Assembly (NCBI RefSeq): GCF_016889705.1
Contig: NZ_CP069526.1
Span: 6,200,001-6,264,000, forward strand
From: Amycolatopsis sp. FDAARGOS 1241
GTDB taxonomy: Bacteria; Actinomycetota; Actinomycetes; Mycobacteriales; Pseudonocardiaceae
Length of the DNA stretch: 64,000 nucleotides
Direction of reading: 5' to 3'
Of the stretch, positions 37,216-45,737 are shown piece by piece. The notes under the pieces were generated by a model that did not search any database, was not told where the DNA came from, and was given only the letters and a program-made list of their open reading frames with translations. The position numbers and the translations under genes were made by a program. Each line of letters starts with the position of its first letter. Positions within the stretch are counted from its first letter, which is position 1.

Positions 37216-39144
37216 TCACCCCGCCGAGACGGCCGCGAGCACCGCGTCGAGCGCGCCCGGGTCCTCCATCGCGCTGGTGTCGCCGCTGGGCCCGCCCTCG
37301 ACGAGGACGTCGCGTAGCAGGCGGCGCATCGTCTTGCCCGTGCGGGTCTTCGGCAGGGCGGTCACGGGGTAGACGCGGGCCAGCCGCGCGTACCCGCCGA
37401 GCTCCGCGCCCACCCGGTGGATCAGGTCGTCGGCGACGGTGCGGGCGTCCGCGCCGGGCAGGAGCGTCACGAAGGCGACCGGAACCGTGCCCTTCGTCGC
37501 GTCGGGCACGCCGACCACGGCGGCCTCGGCGACGCGGTCGTCGGCGGTCACCACGCCCTCGATCTCCATCGTGGAGATCCGGTGGGCCGCGACGTTGATG
37601 ACGTCGTCCGCCCGCCCGAGCACCCACAGGTGCCCATCGGCGTCGAGCACCGCTTCGTCGTTCGTGCAGTACTTGCCCGGGTAGCGCGTGAAGTACGCCG
37701 AGAGGTAGCGCTCGTGGTCGTGCCACACGGTGCGCGCCAGCGTCGGGAAGGGCCGCGTGATCACCAGGTTGCCCTTGGTCCCGGCCGGCACGGGCACGCC
37801 GTCGTCGTCCACGACCTCGCAGCCGTGGCCCGGCAGCGGCCGCCCCGCCGAGCCGGCCTTGAGTGCGTCGACGCCCGTCACCGGGTAGGTCCAGGTCGAG
37901 CCGGTTTCGGTCTGCCCGTATGCGTTGACGATCGGCACGCCGAGCCGCGTGAGCCCCCAGGTGAACGTGTCCGCGTCGAGCGGCTCGCCCTGCACGGTCA
38001 CCAGCTGCAGCCGCGGCAGCGGGTGCGCCGCGCGCAGCTCTTCGCCGAACGACCGCAGCATCCGCAGCACCGTCGGCGCCGCCAGCACTTTCGTGACCTC
38101 GTGGCGTTCGCAGAACTCGTAGAACCGCGCGTTCGTCGGGGTGTCCAGCGCGCCCTCGTAGCACGCGATGGTCGTCCCGCAGGCCAGGCCACCGATCACC
38201 GCCTGGATCGGAAACGTCAGCCAGCCGACGTCGGCGGCCACCCAGTAGACGTCGCCCTCCTCGAGGCCCGCTTGCCAGTACGCGTTGGCCCACGTGCCCA
38301 CCAGGAAGCCGGCGACGGAGTGGACCACACCCTTCGGGGTCGATTCCGTGCCGCTGGTGAAGATCAGGAACGCCGGGTCGTTCGCCTCCAGCGGCACGGC
38401 CGGGGTGCCCTCGGGGTGCCGGGCGACCAGGTCCGCGTACCGGACCTCACCGGATTCCAGCTCCACGTCGCGCCCGGTGCGGTCGAGCACCACCACGCGC
38501 TCGAGCGAGGGCAGGCCCGCCCGGGCCGCCCGCAGCGTGTCCAGCAGCGGCACGAGCTTCCCGCGCCGGTACGACGCGTCCGCGACGACCACCGCCTTCG
38601 CCCCGGACACCTTGAGCCGTGCGGCCACGGCGTCCTTGCCGAACCCGGAGAACAGGACCGTATAGATCGCGCCGATCCGGTTGCAGGCGTGGATCGCGGT
38701 GAACGCCTCGACGAGGTTCGGCAGGTAGATCGCGACGACGTCGCCTTTGCCGACCCCGAGTGCGAGCAGCCCCGCGGCGAGCGAGGACGACTCGCGGGCG
38801 AGTTTGGCGTAGGTCACCGTGCGCGTGTCGCCCGGCTCGCCCTCCCACACCACGGCCGGCCGGTCGGCCGTCGCGGGATCCTCGGCCCACCGGTCGACGC
38901 AGTTGTCCGCGACGTTGATCAACCCGCCCGTGAAGTACCGGAAGTTCGGCAGGTTCCCGGAGCGCACCTCGTCCCACGGCCGGATCCACCGCTGCCTGCC
39001 CGCGACCCATGCCCAGTACTCGTCCGGGTCCCGGTCGTGCATCGCCCGCGCCCGCGCGATCTCCGCGGCCCGGCCCGGTGACCGCCACCGTTCGGGAAGC
39101 TCCTGCACCGGAACGGAGATCAGCTGTTCCACGCTGTCGGCCAC
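37216..39144 (-). CDS. AMP-forming acyl-CoA synthetase (acetyl/propionyl-CoA synthetase branch)
   Basis: 642 residues from the GTG at 39144, chosen because AAAGGAG precedes it by 7 bases. An ACAS N-terminal region is present (DPDEYWAWVAGRQRWIRPWDEV), then the P-loop IFTSGTESTPKGVVHS (usual TSGTTGxPKG altered to TESTPKG), NAYGQTE, and C-terminal PKTRTGKTMRRLLRD with the acylation-regulated Lys. It activates a short carboxylic acid to its CoA ester. Lies 41 bp downstream of an acyl-CoA dehydrogenase gene, likely one transcript, so product and dehydrogenase may act in sequence. Confidence 0.85.
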   Translation of the reverse strand: MADSVEQLISVPVQELPERWRSPGRAAEIARARAMHDRDPDEYWAWVAGRQRWIRPWDEVRSGNLPNFRYFTGGLINVADNCVDRWAEDPATADRPAVVWEGEPGDTRTVTYAKLARESSSLAAGLLALGVGKGDVVAIYLPNLVEAFTAIHACNRIGAIYTVLFSGFGKDAVAARLKVSGAKAVVVADASYRRGKLVPLLDTLRAARAGLPSLERVVVLDRTGRDVELESGEVRYADLVARHPEGTPAVPLEANDPAFLIFTSGTESTPKGVVHSVAGFLVGTWANAYWQAGLEEGDVYWVAADVGWLTFPIQAVIGGLACGTTIACYEGALDTPTNARFYEFCERHEVTKVLAAPTVLRMLRSFGEELRAAHPLPRLQLVTVQGEPLDADTFTWGLTRLGVPIVNAYGQTETGSTWTYPVTGVDALKAGSAGRPLPGHGCEVVDDDGVPVPAGTKGNLVITRPFPTLARTVWHDHERYLSAYFTRYPGKYCTNDEAVLDADGHLWVLGRADDVINVAAHRISTMEIEGVVTADDRVAEAAVVGVPDATKGTVPVAFVTLLPGADARTVADDLIHRVGAELGGYARLARVYPVTALPKTRTGKTMRRLLRDVLVEGGPSGDTSAMEDPGALDAVLAAVSAG

Positions 39145-39185
39145 GGTCACACTCCTTTGTGTGTCGGGTTGTGGGTCGGGGTTCG

Positions 39186-40403
39186 TCAGACGGCGAGCCC
39201 CAGCGAGCGGGCGATGAGCATCCGCTGCACCTCCGACGTGCCTTCGCCGATGGTGAGGATGCGGGCGTCCTGGTGGTGCCGTGTCGCCGCGGTTTCTTCG
39301 ATGAAGCCGTACCCACCTTGCAGCTGGGTCGCGATGTACGCAGCCTTGTTGGCCGCTTCCGACGCCACGAGCTTCGCGGTCGCGGCGGCTTCGCGGATGG
39401 GCAGCCCGTGGTCGTACTTCCACGCGCCGTCGTAGGTCAGCGTCCGGGCGGTGGCGGCGAGCGCGGCGATGTCCGCGGTCTGGAACGCGACCGCCTGGTG
39501 GCGGCCGAGCGGCCGGCCGAACGACGAGCGTTCCGAGACGAACCGCAGCGTGTCGGCGAGGCAGCCACGAGCCAGCCCGGCACTCATCGCGGCGATGGGC
39601 AGCCGCGCCCAGGTGAGGAACTCCAGCGCGTCGTGGTACCCGTGTCCCGGTTCGGACAGCAGCGCGTCGGCCGGCACCCGGACGTCGTCGAAGAACAGCG
39701 GGTGCGTGTCGGACGAGCGCCAGCCCAGCTTCGGGTAGGCCTTGCCGACGGTGACGCCCGGCGCGTCCAGCGGGACGAGGAACGCCGACACCGGCGGCCG
39801 GCCGCGTTCGCTGTCCCCCACCGCGGCCATGAGGATCACGTACCGCGAGAACGGGGTGCCGGAGTTCGTGATGAACTGCTTGGCGCCGTTGACGAGCCAG
39901 CCGTCACCGTCCTGCCGTGCGACGGTGCTGATGTTGCCGGCGTCGGACCCGCCCGAGGGCTCGGTGAGACCGATCGAGATGAACGTTTCGCCGGTCGCGG
40001 CCGACGGCAGGATCTCGCGGCACAGCTCGGGCCGGTCGGCCGCGAGGTGGGCCAGCAGTGCCGCGCAGATCGCCTGGACGTGCACCGTCACCGCGAGCGA
40101 AGAGTCCACCGTGGCCAGCTCCTCGATCGTCAGGCACAGAGTGCGCAGGTCCGCACCGGCGCCGCCGAACTCGGTGGGCACGAGCAGGCCGAAGACCCCG
40201 AGCTGTCCGGCCCGCCGCACCAGGTCCGCGTCGAAGCGCGATTCGATGCTGCGCCGGCCCGCCTCCGGAGCGACCACCTCGGCCGTGAACTCCCGCACGG
40301 TGTCACGCCACTGCAGATGCTCCGGCGTGAACGCCCACGGCAGTTCGTACCCGTGGTCCACGACGTGGCCACCCCGCGCGGAGTTCGTGGTGGTCGCGGT
40401 CAT
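39186..40403 (-). CDS. Acyl-CoA dehydrogenase
   Basis: 405 residues, FAD-dependent. Signatures: SIGLTEPSGGSDAGN (the FAD/substrate loop), WLVNGAKQFITNSG, LGRHQAVAFQTADIA, and near the end DARILTIGEGTSEVQRMLIAR with the catalytic Glu in GEGTSE. A full-length, conventional short/branched-chain enzyme. Upstream on the same strand lie a TetR and a GAF-LuxR regulator; downstream the CoA synthetase. Introduces the alpha,beta double bond in an acyl-CoA. Chain length not inferable. Confidence 0.9.
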   Translation of the reverse strand: MTATTTNSARGGHVVDHGYELPWAFTPEHLQWRDTVREFTAEVVAPEAGRRSIESRFDADLVRRAGQLGVFGLLVPTEFGGAGADLRTLCLTIEELATVDSSLAVTVHVQAICAALLAHLAADRPELCREILPSAATGETFISIGLTEPSGGSDAGNISTVARQDGDGWLVNGAKQFITNSGTPFSRYVILMAAVGDSERGRPPVSAFLVPLDAPGVTVGKAYPKLGWRSSDTHPLFFDDVRVPADALLSEPGHGYHDALEFLTWARLPIAAMSAGLARGCLADTLRFVSERSSFGRPLGRHQAVAFQTADIAALAATARTLTYDGAWKYDHGLPIREAAATAKLVASEAANKAAYIATQLQGGYGFIEETAATRHHQDARILTIGEGTSEVQRMLIARSLGLAV

Positions 40404-40485
40404 TCGGCATCACCCGTTCTTCCGATCCTGCGGCCGCGCTGGGCCATCCGGAGCAACGGTAGGTCCGGTCCGCTCACCGCAGATA

Positions 40486-40497
40486 CCCACGAGTGGG
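40486..40497. promoter_or_regulatory. Palindrome upstream of acyl-CoA dehydrogenase
   Basis: CCCAC-GA-GTGGG, 83 bases before the dehydrogenase start and 15 bases past the TetR stop. Possible operator; short arms. Confidence 0.35.
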
Positions 40498-40511
40498 GGT
40501 GGTGAAGCAGC

Positions 40512-41135
40512 TCAGTCCCGCTTCGCCAGGAACGGCTCGACGAGCAGCCCGGCGAGGTCGTCGGCCAGCTCGCCCGGCCCGACCTCGCCCTCCGGGTCGT
40601 ACCAGTCCGGCAGATAGGCCAGGGTGCCGTACGCGATCTCCAGGCACAACCTGGTCCTGGTCCGGTCGGTGCCGGTCTGCCGCGCGAGCTCGCGCGCGGT
40701 CTCCTCGAACAGCCGAGCGTGTTCGCGGCGCAACGTCAGCACCGCGTCGGCGAGCCGGTCGACGCTCACTCGCGCCTTGAAGAAGAGCGGGACGTACTCG
40801 GGGTAGTCGCGGACCTCGATCAGCACCTGTTCGCGGAACAGCAGGTGCAGCCGCCGCGCCGGGTCGGGCTCGGCTTCGGCGATAGCGCCGAGGCGCGTGG
40901 ACACGTCCGCTGCGGACTTGCGCAGGCAGCGCAGGAACAGCTCCTCCTTGGAGGAGACGTAGTAGTAGAGGCTGGCGCCCCGCAGGTCGAGTTCGGCCGC
41001 GATGAGGTCGAGGTTCGTACCTTCGTAGCCGTGGCGCGCGAAGACCCGCGCCGCGACGCGTTCGAGGCGCGCCAGGCGTTCGGCGCGCTTGCGCCCGGCC
41101 CGGGTCACCGGCTCGTCTTCGGTCCGCCCGGCCAT
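40512..41135 (-). CDS. TetR-family regulator (fatty-acid/acyl-CoA type)
   Basis: 207 residues from the ATG at 41135, with AGGAGG seven bases upstream. The HTH is VFARHGYEGTNLDLIAAELD followed by LRGASLYYYVSSKEELF, and the C-terminus has the helical pattern of TetR proteins that sense acyl-CoAs (inference). It lies between the GAF-LuxR gene and the acyl-CoA dehydrogenase on the same strand. It is one of two TetR proteins in this locus that could read the shared palindromes. Confidence 0.85.
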   Translation of the reverse strand: MAGRTEDEPVTRAGRKRAERLARLERVAARVFARHGYEGTNLDLIAAELDLRGASLYYYVSSKEELFLRCLRKSAADVSTRLGAIAEAEPDPARRLHLLFREQVLIEVRDYPEYVPLFFKARVSVDRLADAVLTLRREHARLFEETARELARQTGTDRTRTRLCLEIAYGTLAYLPDWYDPEGEVGPGELADDLAGLLVEPFLAKRD

Positions 41136-41164
41136 CGGCTGCCTCCTGCCCCGCGCGAGCGCCG

Positions 41165-41941
41165 TCACGGTAGCAAGCCGGCTCGCCGGGCGCGGTAGAC
41201 GGCTTCGCCGCGGGTGTGACTGTCCAATTTGGCCATCGCGCTCTTGAGGTACGACTTCACGGTCTGCACGGTCAGCCCGAGCCGTCCGGCGATCTCGACA
41301 TTGCCGTCCCCCATCGCGACGGCCGTGAGCACGTCCAGCTCGCGCGGCGACAACCGCACCGGCAGGTCCTCTTCGGCCGGCTGCCCGGACAGGCACGCGC
41401 CCAGCTCGCGCAGCCGGCGGCCCACTGCGGGATCCGGCACCGCCGCGGCGAGTTCCGCGAGTTCCGCCGCGACTTCCCGCACCGTCAGCTGCTTCGGCCG
41501 GTCTTCGCGCACCGGCGCGGCGGCCGAACGCTTCACGAGGTCGACGGCGCGGTCGATGAGGCGTTCCCCGAACACCACCGGGGTGCGCGCGGCGCCGTAT
41601 ACGACGAAGCGCACCGCGCCGCCGCTCGTGACGGGCACGGCGAACATCGCGCTCAGGCCTTCGCCGGCCACCGCGCCGTCGAAGCGGTGCGTGATGCCGC
41701 GCGCCGCCACGTAGTCCTTGACGAACACGGGCCGCCCGAGCGCGATGCAACGGCCGCCGACACCGTCGCCGATCGGGATGACCAGGTTCCGCAGCAGGTC
41801 GGTGCGCGCGCCGTCGAACCGGTCGAGCACGAAGGTCCCGGCAGTGCCGTCGACGGAGGCGGCGAACGCGACGTCGACGTGGTCCAGGGACCGCACCGCC
41901 CGCAGCAACCCGGCCACCCGGCGCCGCTCCTCGCCCGGCAT
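41165..41941 (-). CDS. GAF-domain LuxR-type transcriptional regulator
   Basis: 258 residues, ATG at 41941 after GGAAGGAGG. The N-terminal half (about 20-120) reads as a GAF domain: IPIGDGVGGRCIALGRPVFV and AVPVTSGGAVRFVVYG. The C-terminal LuxR HTH is LSPRELDVLTAVAMGDGNVE followed by LTVQTVKSYLKSAMAKL. No receiver domain, so it is controlled by a small ligand rather than phosphorylation. Neighbouring acyl-CoA genes make it a candidate activator of that pathway. Divergent from the SDR operon at 42178. Confidence 0.83.
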   Translation of the reverse strand: MPGEERRRVAGLLRAVRSLDHVDVAFAASVDGTAGTFVLDRFDGARTDLLRNLVIPIGDGVGGRCIALGRPVFVKDYVAARGITHRFDGAVAGEGLSAMFAVPVTSGGAVRFVVYGAARTPVVFGERLIDRAVDLVKRSAAAPVREDRPKQLTVREVAAELAELAAAVPDPAVGRRLRELGACLSGQPAEEDLPVRLSPRELDVLTAVAMGDGNVEIAGRLGLTVQTVKSYLKSAMAKLDSHTRGEAVYRARRAGLLP

Positions 41942-42100
41942 CCGCGCCTCCTTCCCCGCGCTGACCGCCGGCAGCTGAGACCCAGCTCACTTTACGGAGC
42001 CGTGCCTAGGTTTTCTAGCCGAGCCTTGAAAAACCAGGCGCCCGTCCGGGCGAACATGAACCGGGTCACAGTCGTGCCGCCGACCGGCAGAGGTATCTTC

Positions 42101-42116
42101 CTGAGCGGGCGCTTAG
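42101..42116. promoter_or_regulatory. Operator type 1 (CTNAGC-N4-GCTTAG), copy 1
   Basis: CTGAGC-GGGC-GCTTAG, 62 bases before the SDR start at 42178. Same arms and spacing as the site at 57401; one mismatch in symmetry. Confidence 0.6.
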
Positions 42117-42177
42117 TCAGGCAGACTGCGTGCCCGACCGCTTCTTGCTCAACGACGAGAACGACGAGGAGGTCCTC

Positions 42178-42939
42178 GTGACCGATTCCCCCTCCCGAGT
42201 TGCCATCGTGACCGGCGCCGGCCGCGGCATCGGCGCCGCCGTGGCCCGCCGCCTCGCTGCCGACGGGTTCGCCGTCGGGCTGCTGGACCTCGACGAGTCC
42301 GCGGTGAAGGCCGGCGCCGAGGCGATCGTCGCCGAGGGCGGCAAGGCTGTCGGCGTTTCGCTGGACGTCAGCGACGCCGACCAGGTCGAGGCCGCCGTCA
42401 CCCGCGTCGCCGAGGAACTCGGCGCGCCGACCGTGCTGGTCAACAACGCGGGCATCACCCGCGACAACCTGCTGTTCAAGATGACCGAGAACGACTGGGA
42501 CTCCGTGCTCGGCGTGCACCTCAAGGGCTCGTTCCTGATGACCCGCGCGGTGCAGAAGTACCAGACGCAGGAGAAGTGGGGCCGGATCGTCAACCTGTCC
42601 AGCACCTCCGCGCTGGGCAATCGCGGCCAGGTCAACTACTCCGCCGCCAAAGCCGGCATGCAGGGCTTCACCAAGACACTGGCCATCGAACTCGGCAAGT
42701 TCGGGATCACCGCCAACGCGATCGCCCCCGGGTTCATCGCCACGGACATGACCGCGGCCACCGCGGAGCGGCTCGGCATGGACTTCGAGGACTTCAAGGC
42801 CGCGGCCGCCTCGCAGATCCCCGTCCAGCGCGTAGGCACCCCGGACGACATCGCGCACGTGACGTCGTTCCTCGTGAGCGAAGGCGCGGGCTTCGTCTCG
42901 GGCCAGGTCATCTACGTCGCCGGCGGACCGAAGGACTGA
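42178..42939 (+). CDS. SDR-family 3-oxoacyl reductase (FabG-like)
   Basis: 253 residues from the GTG at 42178, with GAGGAGG five bases upstream; a longer 5' frame is rejected. NAD(P) motif TGAGRGIG, NNAG, the Ser-Tyr-Lys triad (LSSTSALG...YSAAK) and the FabG-like LLFKMTENDWDSVLGVHLKG and IAPGFIATDMT are all present. Interconverts a ketoacyl- and hydroxyacyl thioester. Its stop overlaps the MaoC start (TGATG), giving a reductase-hydratase pair. Could play the part of LvaD, which reduces the 4-keto group in levulinate breakdown (inference). Confidence 0.9.
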   Translation: MTDSPSRVAIVTGAGRGIGAAVARRLAADGFAVGLLDLDESAVKAGAEAIVAEGGKAVGVSLDVSDADQVEAAVTRVAEELGAPTVLVNNAGITRDNLLFKMTENDWDSVLGVHLKGSFLMTRAVQKYQTQEKWGRIVNLSSTSALGNRGQVNYSAAKAGMQGFTKTLAIELGKFGITANAIAPGFIATDMTAATAERLGMDFEDFKAAAASQIPVQRVGTPDDIAHVTSFLVSEGAGFVSGQVIYVAGGPKD

Positions 42940-43397
42940 TGGCCATGCGCGTGTTCACGAACATCGACGAGTTCGCCGCAGCGGCGGGTGAGCACCTCGG
43001 CGAGAGCGAGTGGCTCACCGTCACGCAGGAGCGGGTGCAGCGGTTCGCCGAAGCCACGGACGACTACCAGTGGATCCACCTCGACACCGAGAAGGCCGCC
43101 GCGGGCCCGTTCGGCACGACGATCGTCCACGGGTTCCTCACGCTGTCGCTGCTGCCGCACTTCGGCTCGCAGGTGTACCGGGTGGACGGCCTGAAGATGG
43201 GCATCAACTACGGCCTCAACAAGGTGCGCTTCCCGCAGCCGGTGAAGGTCGGTGCCAAGGTGCGCGGCAGCGCGGACCTGCTCGAGGTGACAGATGTGGC
43301 CGGTGGCAAGCAAGCTGTGGTGCGGTGGACCGTCGAAATCGACGGCGAGGCCAAGCCCGCCTGCGTCGCCGAGTTCGTCGCCCGCTTGATCGCCTGA
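42939..43397 (+). CDS. MaoC-family (R)-specific enoyl-CoA hydratase
   Basis: 152 residues, single hot-dog domain. The hydratase motif has D42 and H47 (ATDDYQWIHLD) and the second strand GPFGTTIVHGFLTLSLL. Adds water to trans-2-enoyl-CoA to give the (R)-3-hydroxyacyl-CoA. Overlaps the SDR by one base. A second in-frame ATG at 42945 is possible. Both genes are under the type 1 palindrome. Confidence 0.9.
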   Translation: MAMRVFTNIDEFAAAAGEHLGESEWLTVTQERVQRFAEATDDYQWIHLDTEKAAAGPFGTTIVHGFLTLSLLPHFGSQVYRVDGLKMGINYGLNKVRFPQPVKVGAKVRGSADLLEVTDVAGGKQAVVRWTVEIDGEAKPACVAEFVARLIA

Positions 43398-43439
43398 GCC
43401 GCCGGCCCGGGAACGCCCCGGGCCGGTGGCTGTACGACA

Positions 43440-43455
43440 TACCGACTAGTCGGTA
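43440..43455. promoter_or_regulatory. Operator type 2 (ACCGAC-YA-GTCGGT), copy 1
   Basis: TACCGACTAGTCGGTA, perfect 16-bp palindrome 30 bases before the kinase ATG, overlapping a TAGCGT -10-like box (43454-43459). Identical arms recur at 55706-55719. Confidence 0.75.
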
Positions 43456-43485
43456 GCGTGATTCGTCGAACCCCGAGGAGACCCG

Positions 43486-44511
43486 ATGACCCCGTCCGAC
43501 CCGCCCGGTCTCGACCTGGCCCGCCTGCGCGCGTACCTCGACGAGCAGCGGCCCGGCCTGGTCGCCGGCGAGCTGACCGGTGAAGTGGTGCAGGGCGGCC
43601 GCTCGAACCTCACGTACATCGTGGACGACGGCGCGAGCCGCTGGGTGGTGCGCCGCCCGCCGCTCGGGCACGTGCTGCCGACCGCGCACGACATGGCGCG
43701 CGAGTTCACGGTGATCTCCGGCCTGGCCGGCACGGCGGTCCCGGTGCCGGGCACCGTCCTGCTGTGCCAGGACCCGGATGTGCTCGGCGCGCAGTTCTAC
43801 GTCATGGAGTTCGTCGAGGGCACGCCGTACCGCACCGATGCCGAGCTCGCGAAGCTGGGCACCGAGCGCACGCGCGAGATCGGCTACCGGCTCGTGGACA
43901 CGCTCGTCGACCTGCACGCCGTGAACCCCGGCGACGTCGGGCTCGGCGACTTCGGGCGGCCGGACGGCTTCCTCGAACGCCAGCTGCGCCGCTGGAAGAA
44001 GCAGCTCGACGGCTCCCGCAGCCGCGACCTGCCCGGTGCGGATGAGCTGCACGACAGCCTCGCCGCGAAGCTGCCCACCTCGCCGCCGGCGACGATCGTG
44101 CACGGCGACTACCGCCTCGACAACGTGCTCGTCGACGCCGACGACCGCATCACCGCCGTGCTCGACTGGGAGATGTCCACGCTCGGCGACCCGCTCACGG
44201 ACCTCGCGCTGCTGGTGGCCTACGCCGAGCGCGACAAGGTTTCGCTGCAGATGGTGTCGAACGCCAGCTCGGCACCCGGCTACCCGAGCCCCGACGAGGT
44301 GATCGCCCGCTACGCCGAACTCTCCGGGCGCGACGTGTCGGCGCTCAACTGGTACGTGAGCTTCGCGTTCTTCAAGCTCGCGGTGATCCTGGAAGGCATC
44401 TACTTCCGCTACCGCAAAGGCCAGACCGTCGGGGCCGGGTTCGAGAGCATCGGCGATGCCGTGGCCCCGCTCGTCTCGCACGGCTACGAGACGCTCAAAG
44501 AGGAGAAGTAG
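43486..44511 (+). CDS. APH-type kinase, LvaA/ACAD10-11 kinase-domain homologue
   Basis: 341 residues of the aminoglycoside-phosphotransferase fold. Visible: GGRSNLTYIVDDG (nucleotide loop), the hinge FYVMEFVEG, the catalytic loop HGDYRLDN (206-213, D208) and the metal Asp in LDWEMSTLGDPLTDL (D227). It is followed two bases later by an ACAD11-type dehydrogenase. The same two domains are fused in human ACAD10/11 and adjacent as LvaA and LvaC in Pseudomonas putida, where the kinase phosphorylates a 4-hydroxyacyl-CoA. So a hydroxyacyl-CoA, not an antibiotic, is the likely substrate (inference from family and context). Confidence 0.82.
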   Translation: MTPSDPPGLDLARLRAYLDEQRPGLVAGELTGEVVQGGRSNLTYIVDDGASRWVVRRPPLGHVLPTAHDMAREFTVISGLAGTAVPVPGTVLLCQDPDVLGAQFYVMEFVEGTPYRTDAELAKLGTERTREIGYRLVDTLVDLHAVNPGDVGLGDFGRPDGFLERQLRRWKKQLDGSRSRDLPGADELHDSLAAKLPTSPPATIVHGDYRLDNVLVDADDRITAVLDWEMSTLGDPLTDLALLVAYAERDKVSLQMVSNASSAPGYPSPDEVIARYAELSGRDVSALNWYVSFAFFKLAVILEGIYFRYRKGQTVGAGFESIGDAVAPLVSHGYETLKEEK

Positions 44512-44513
44512 TC

Positions 44514-45737
44514 ATGGACTTCGCGTTCGACTCCCGCACCGAGGAGCTGCGCGGGCAGCTCCTCGAGTTCATGGACTCGCACGTCTACCCCGCCGAACCG
44601 GTCTTCGAGGAGCAGCTGGCCCAGCGGGAGAACCCGTGGACGTCGGTGCCGATCGTCGAGGAGCTCAAGGCCGAGGCGCGCAAGCGCGGCCTGTGGAACT
44701 TCTTCCTGCCGGGTGAGGACGGCGCGGGCCTGACCAACTTGCAGTACGCGCCGCTGGCCGAGATCACGGGCCGCAGCCCGCGGCTCGCGCCGACGGCCGT
44801 GAACTGCGCCGCGCCGGACACCGGGAACATGGAAGTGCTCCACATGTTCGGTTCGGAGCAGCAGAAGAAGCAGTGGCTGCAGCCGTTGCTGGACGGCGAG
44901 ATCCGCTCCGCGTTCGCGATGACCGAACCCGACGTGGCCTCGTCCGACGCGCGCAACATCGCCACGAGCATCCGCCGCGACGGCGACGAGTACGTGGTCA
45001 ACGGCCGCAAGTGGTTCATCTCCGGCGCGATGAACCCGAACTGCAAGATCATGATCGTGATGGGCAAGACCGATCCGGACGCCCAGCCACACCGGCAGCA
45101 GAGCATGATCCTCGTCCCGCGCGATACCCCGGGCGTCACGATCAAGCGCGGCATGCACGTGTTCGGCTACACCGACGGCGACCACGGCGGTCACGCCGAG
45201 GTGCTCTTCGACGGCGTGCGCGTGCCGGCCGAAAACCTCATCGCCACCGAGGGCGCCGGGTTCGCGATCGCCCAGGCCCGACTCGGCCCCGGCCGCATCC
45301 ACCACTGCATGCGCGCGATCGGCATGGCCGAGCGGGCGCTGGAGCTCATGTGCCGCCGCACGCTCTCGCGCGAGACGTTCGGGAAGCCGATCGCCGAGTC
45401 CGGGGTGGTGCAGGACTGGATCGCCGAATCGCGCGTGAAGATCGAGCAGCAGCGGCTGCTGGTGCTCAAGACCGCGTGGCTGATGGACACCGTGGGCAAC
45501 CAGGGCGCGCACACGGAAATCCAGGCCATCAAGATCTCCACGCCGATCACCGTGGAGTGGATCCTCGACAAGGCCGTGCAGGCCCACGGCGCCGGTGGCG
45601 TGAGCCAGGACTTCCCGCTGGCCGAGCTGTGGGCGGGCGTGCGCACGCTGCGCCTGGCCGACGGGCCGGACGAGGTGCACAAGCGGTCGCTGGCGCGCCG
45701 CGAGCTGAAGAAGTACCGGGCGGAGGCAGGCCGATGA
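44514..45737 (+). CDS. Acyl-CoA dehydrogenase-family protein, LvaC/ACAD11 type
   Basis: 407 residues. ACAD signatures FAMTEPDVASSDARNI and YVVNGRKWFISGAMNP, then RETFGKPIAESGVVQDWIAE. At the place of the usual catalytic Glu (EGTSE) it has RLADGPDEVHKRSLAR, with Asp at 383, the ADGPDEVH signature of the ACAD10/11 and LvaC branch. In that branch the enzyme removes phosphate from 4-phosphooxyacyl-CoA on the way to an enoyl-CoA (established for the lva and ACAD10/11 systems). Starts two bases after the kinase, so the pair is translationally linked. Confidence 0.85.
   Translation: MDFAFDSRTEELRGQLLEFMDSHVYPAEPVFEEQLAQRENPWTSVPIVEELKAEARKRGLWNFFLPGEDGAGLTNLQYAPLAEITGRSPRLAPTAVNCAAPDTGNMEVLHMFGSEQQKKQWLQPLLDGEIRSAFAMTEPDVASSDARNIATSIRRDGDEYVVNGRKWFISGAMNPNCKIMIVMGKTDPDAQPHRQQSMILVPRDTPGVTIKRGMHVFGYTDGDHGGHAEVLFDGVRVPAENLIATEGAGFAIAQARLGPGRIHHCMRAIGMAERALELMCRRTLSRETFGKPIAESGVVQDWIAESRVKIEQQRLLVLKTAWLMDTVGNQGAHTEIQAIKISTPITVEWILDKAVQAHGAGGVSQDFPLAELWAGVRTLRLADGPDEVHKRSLARRELKKYRAEAGR

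Noticed and set aside
43486..44511. Aminoglycoside resistance gene from the APH fold
   Set aside because: The adjacent ACAD with ADGPDEVH and the surrounding acyl-CoA genes point to the LvaA/ACAD10-11 kinase branch.
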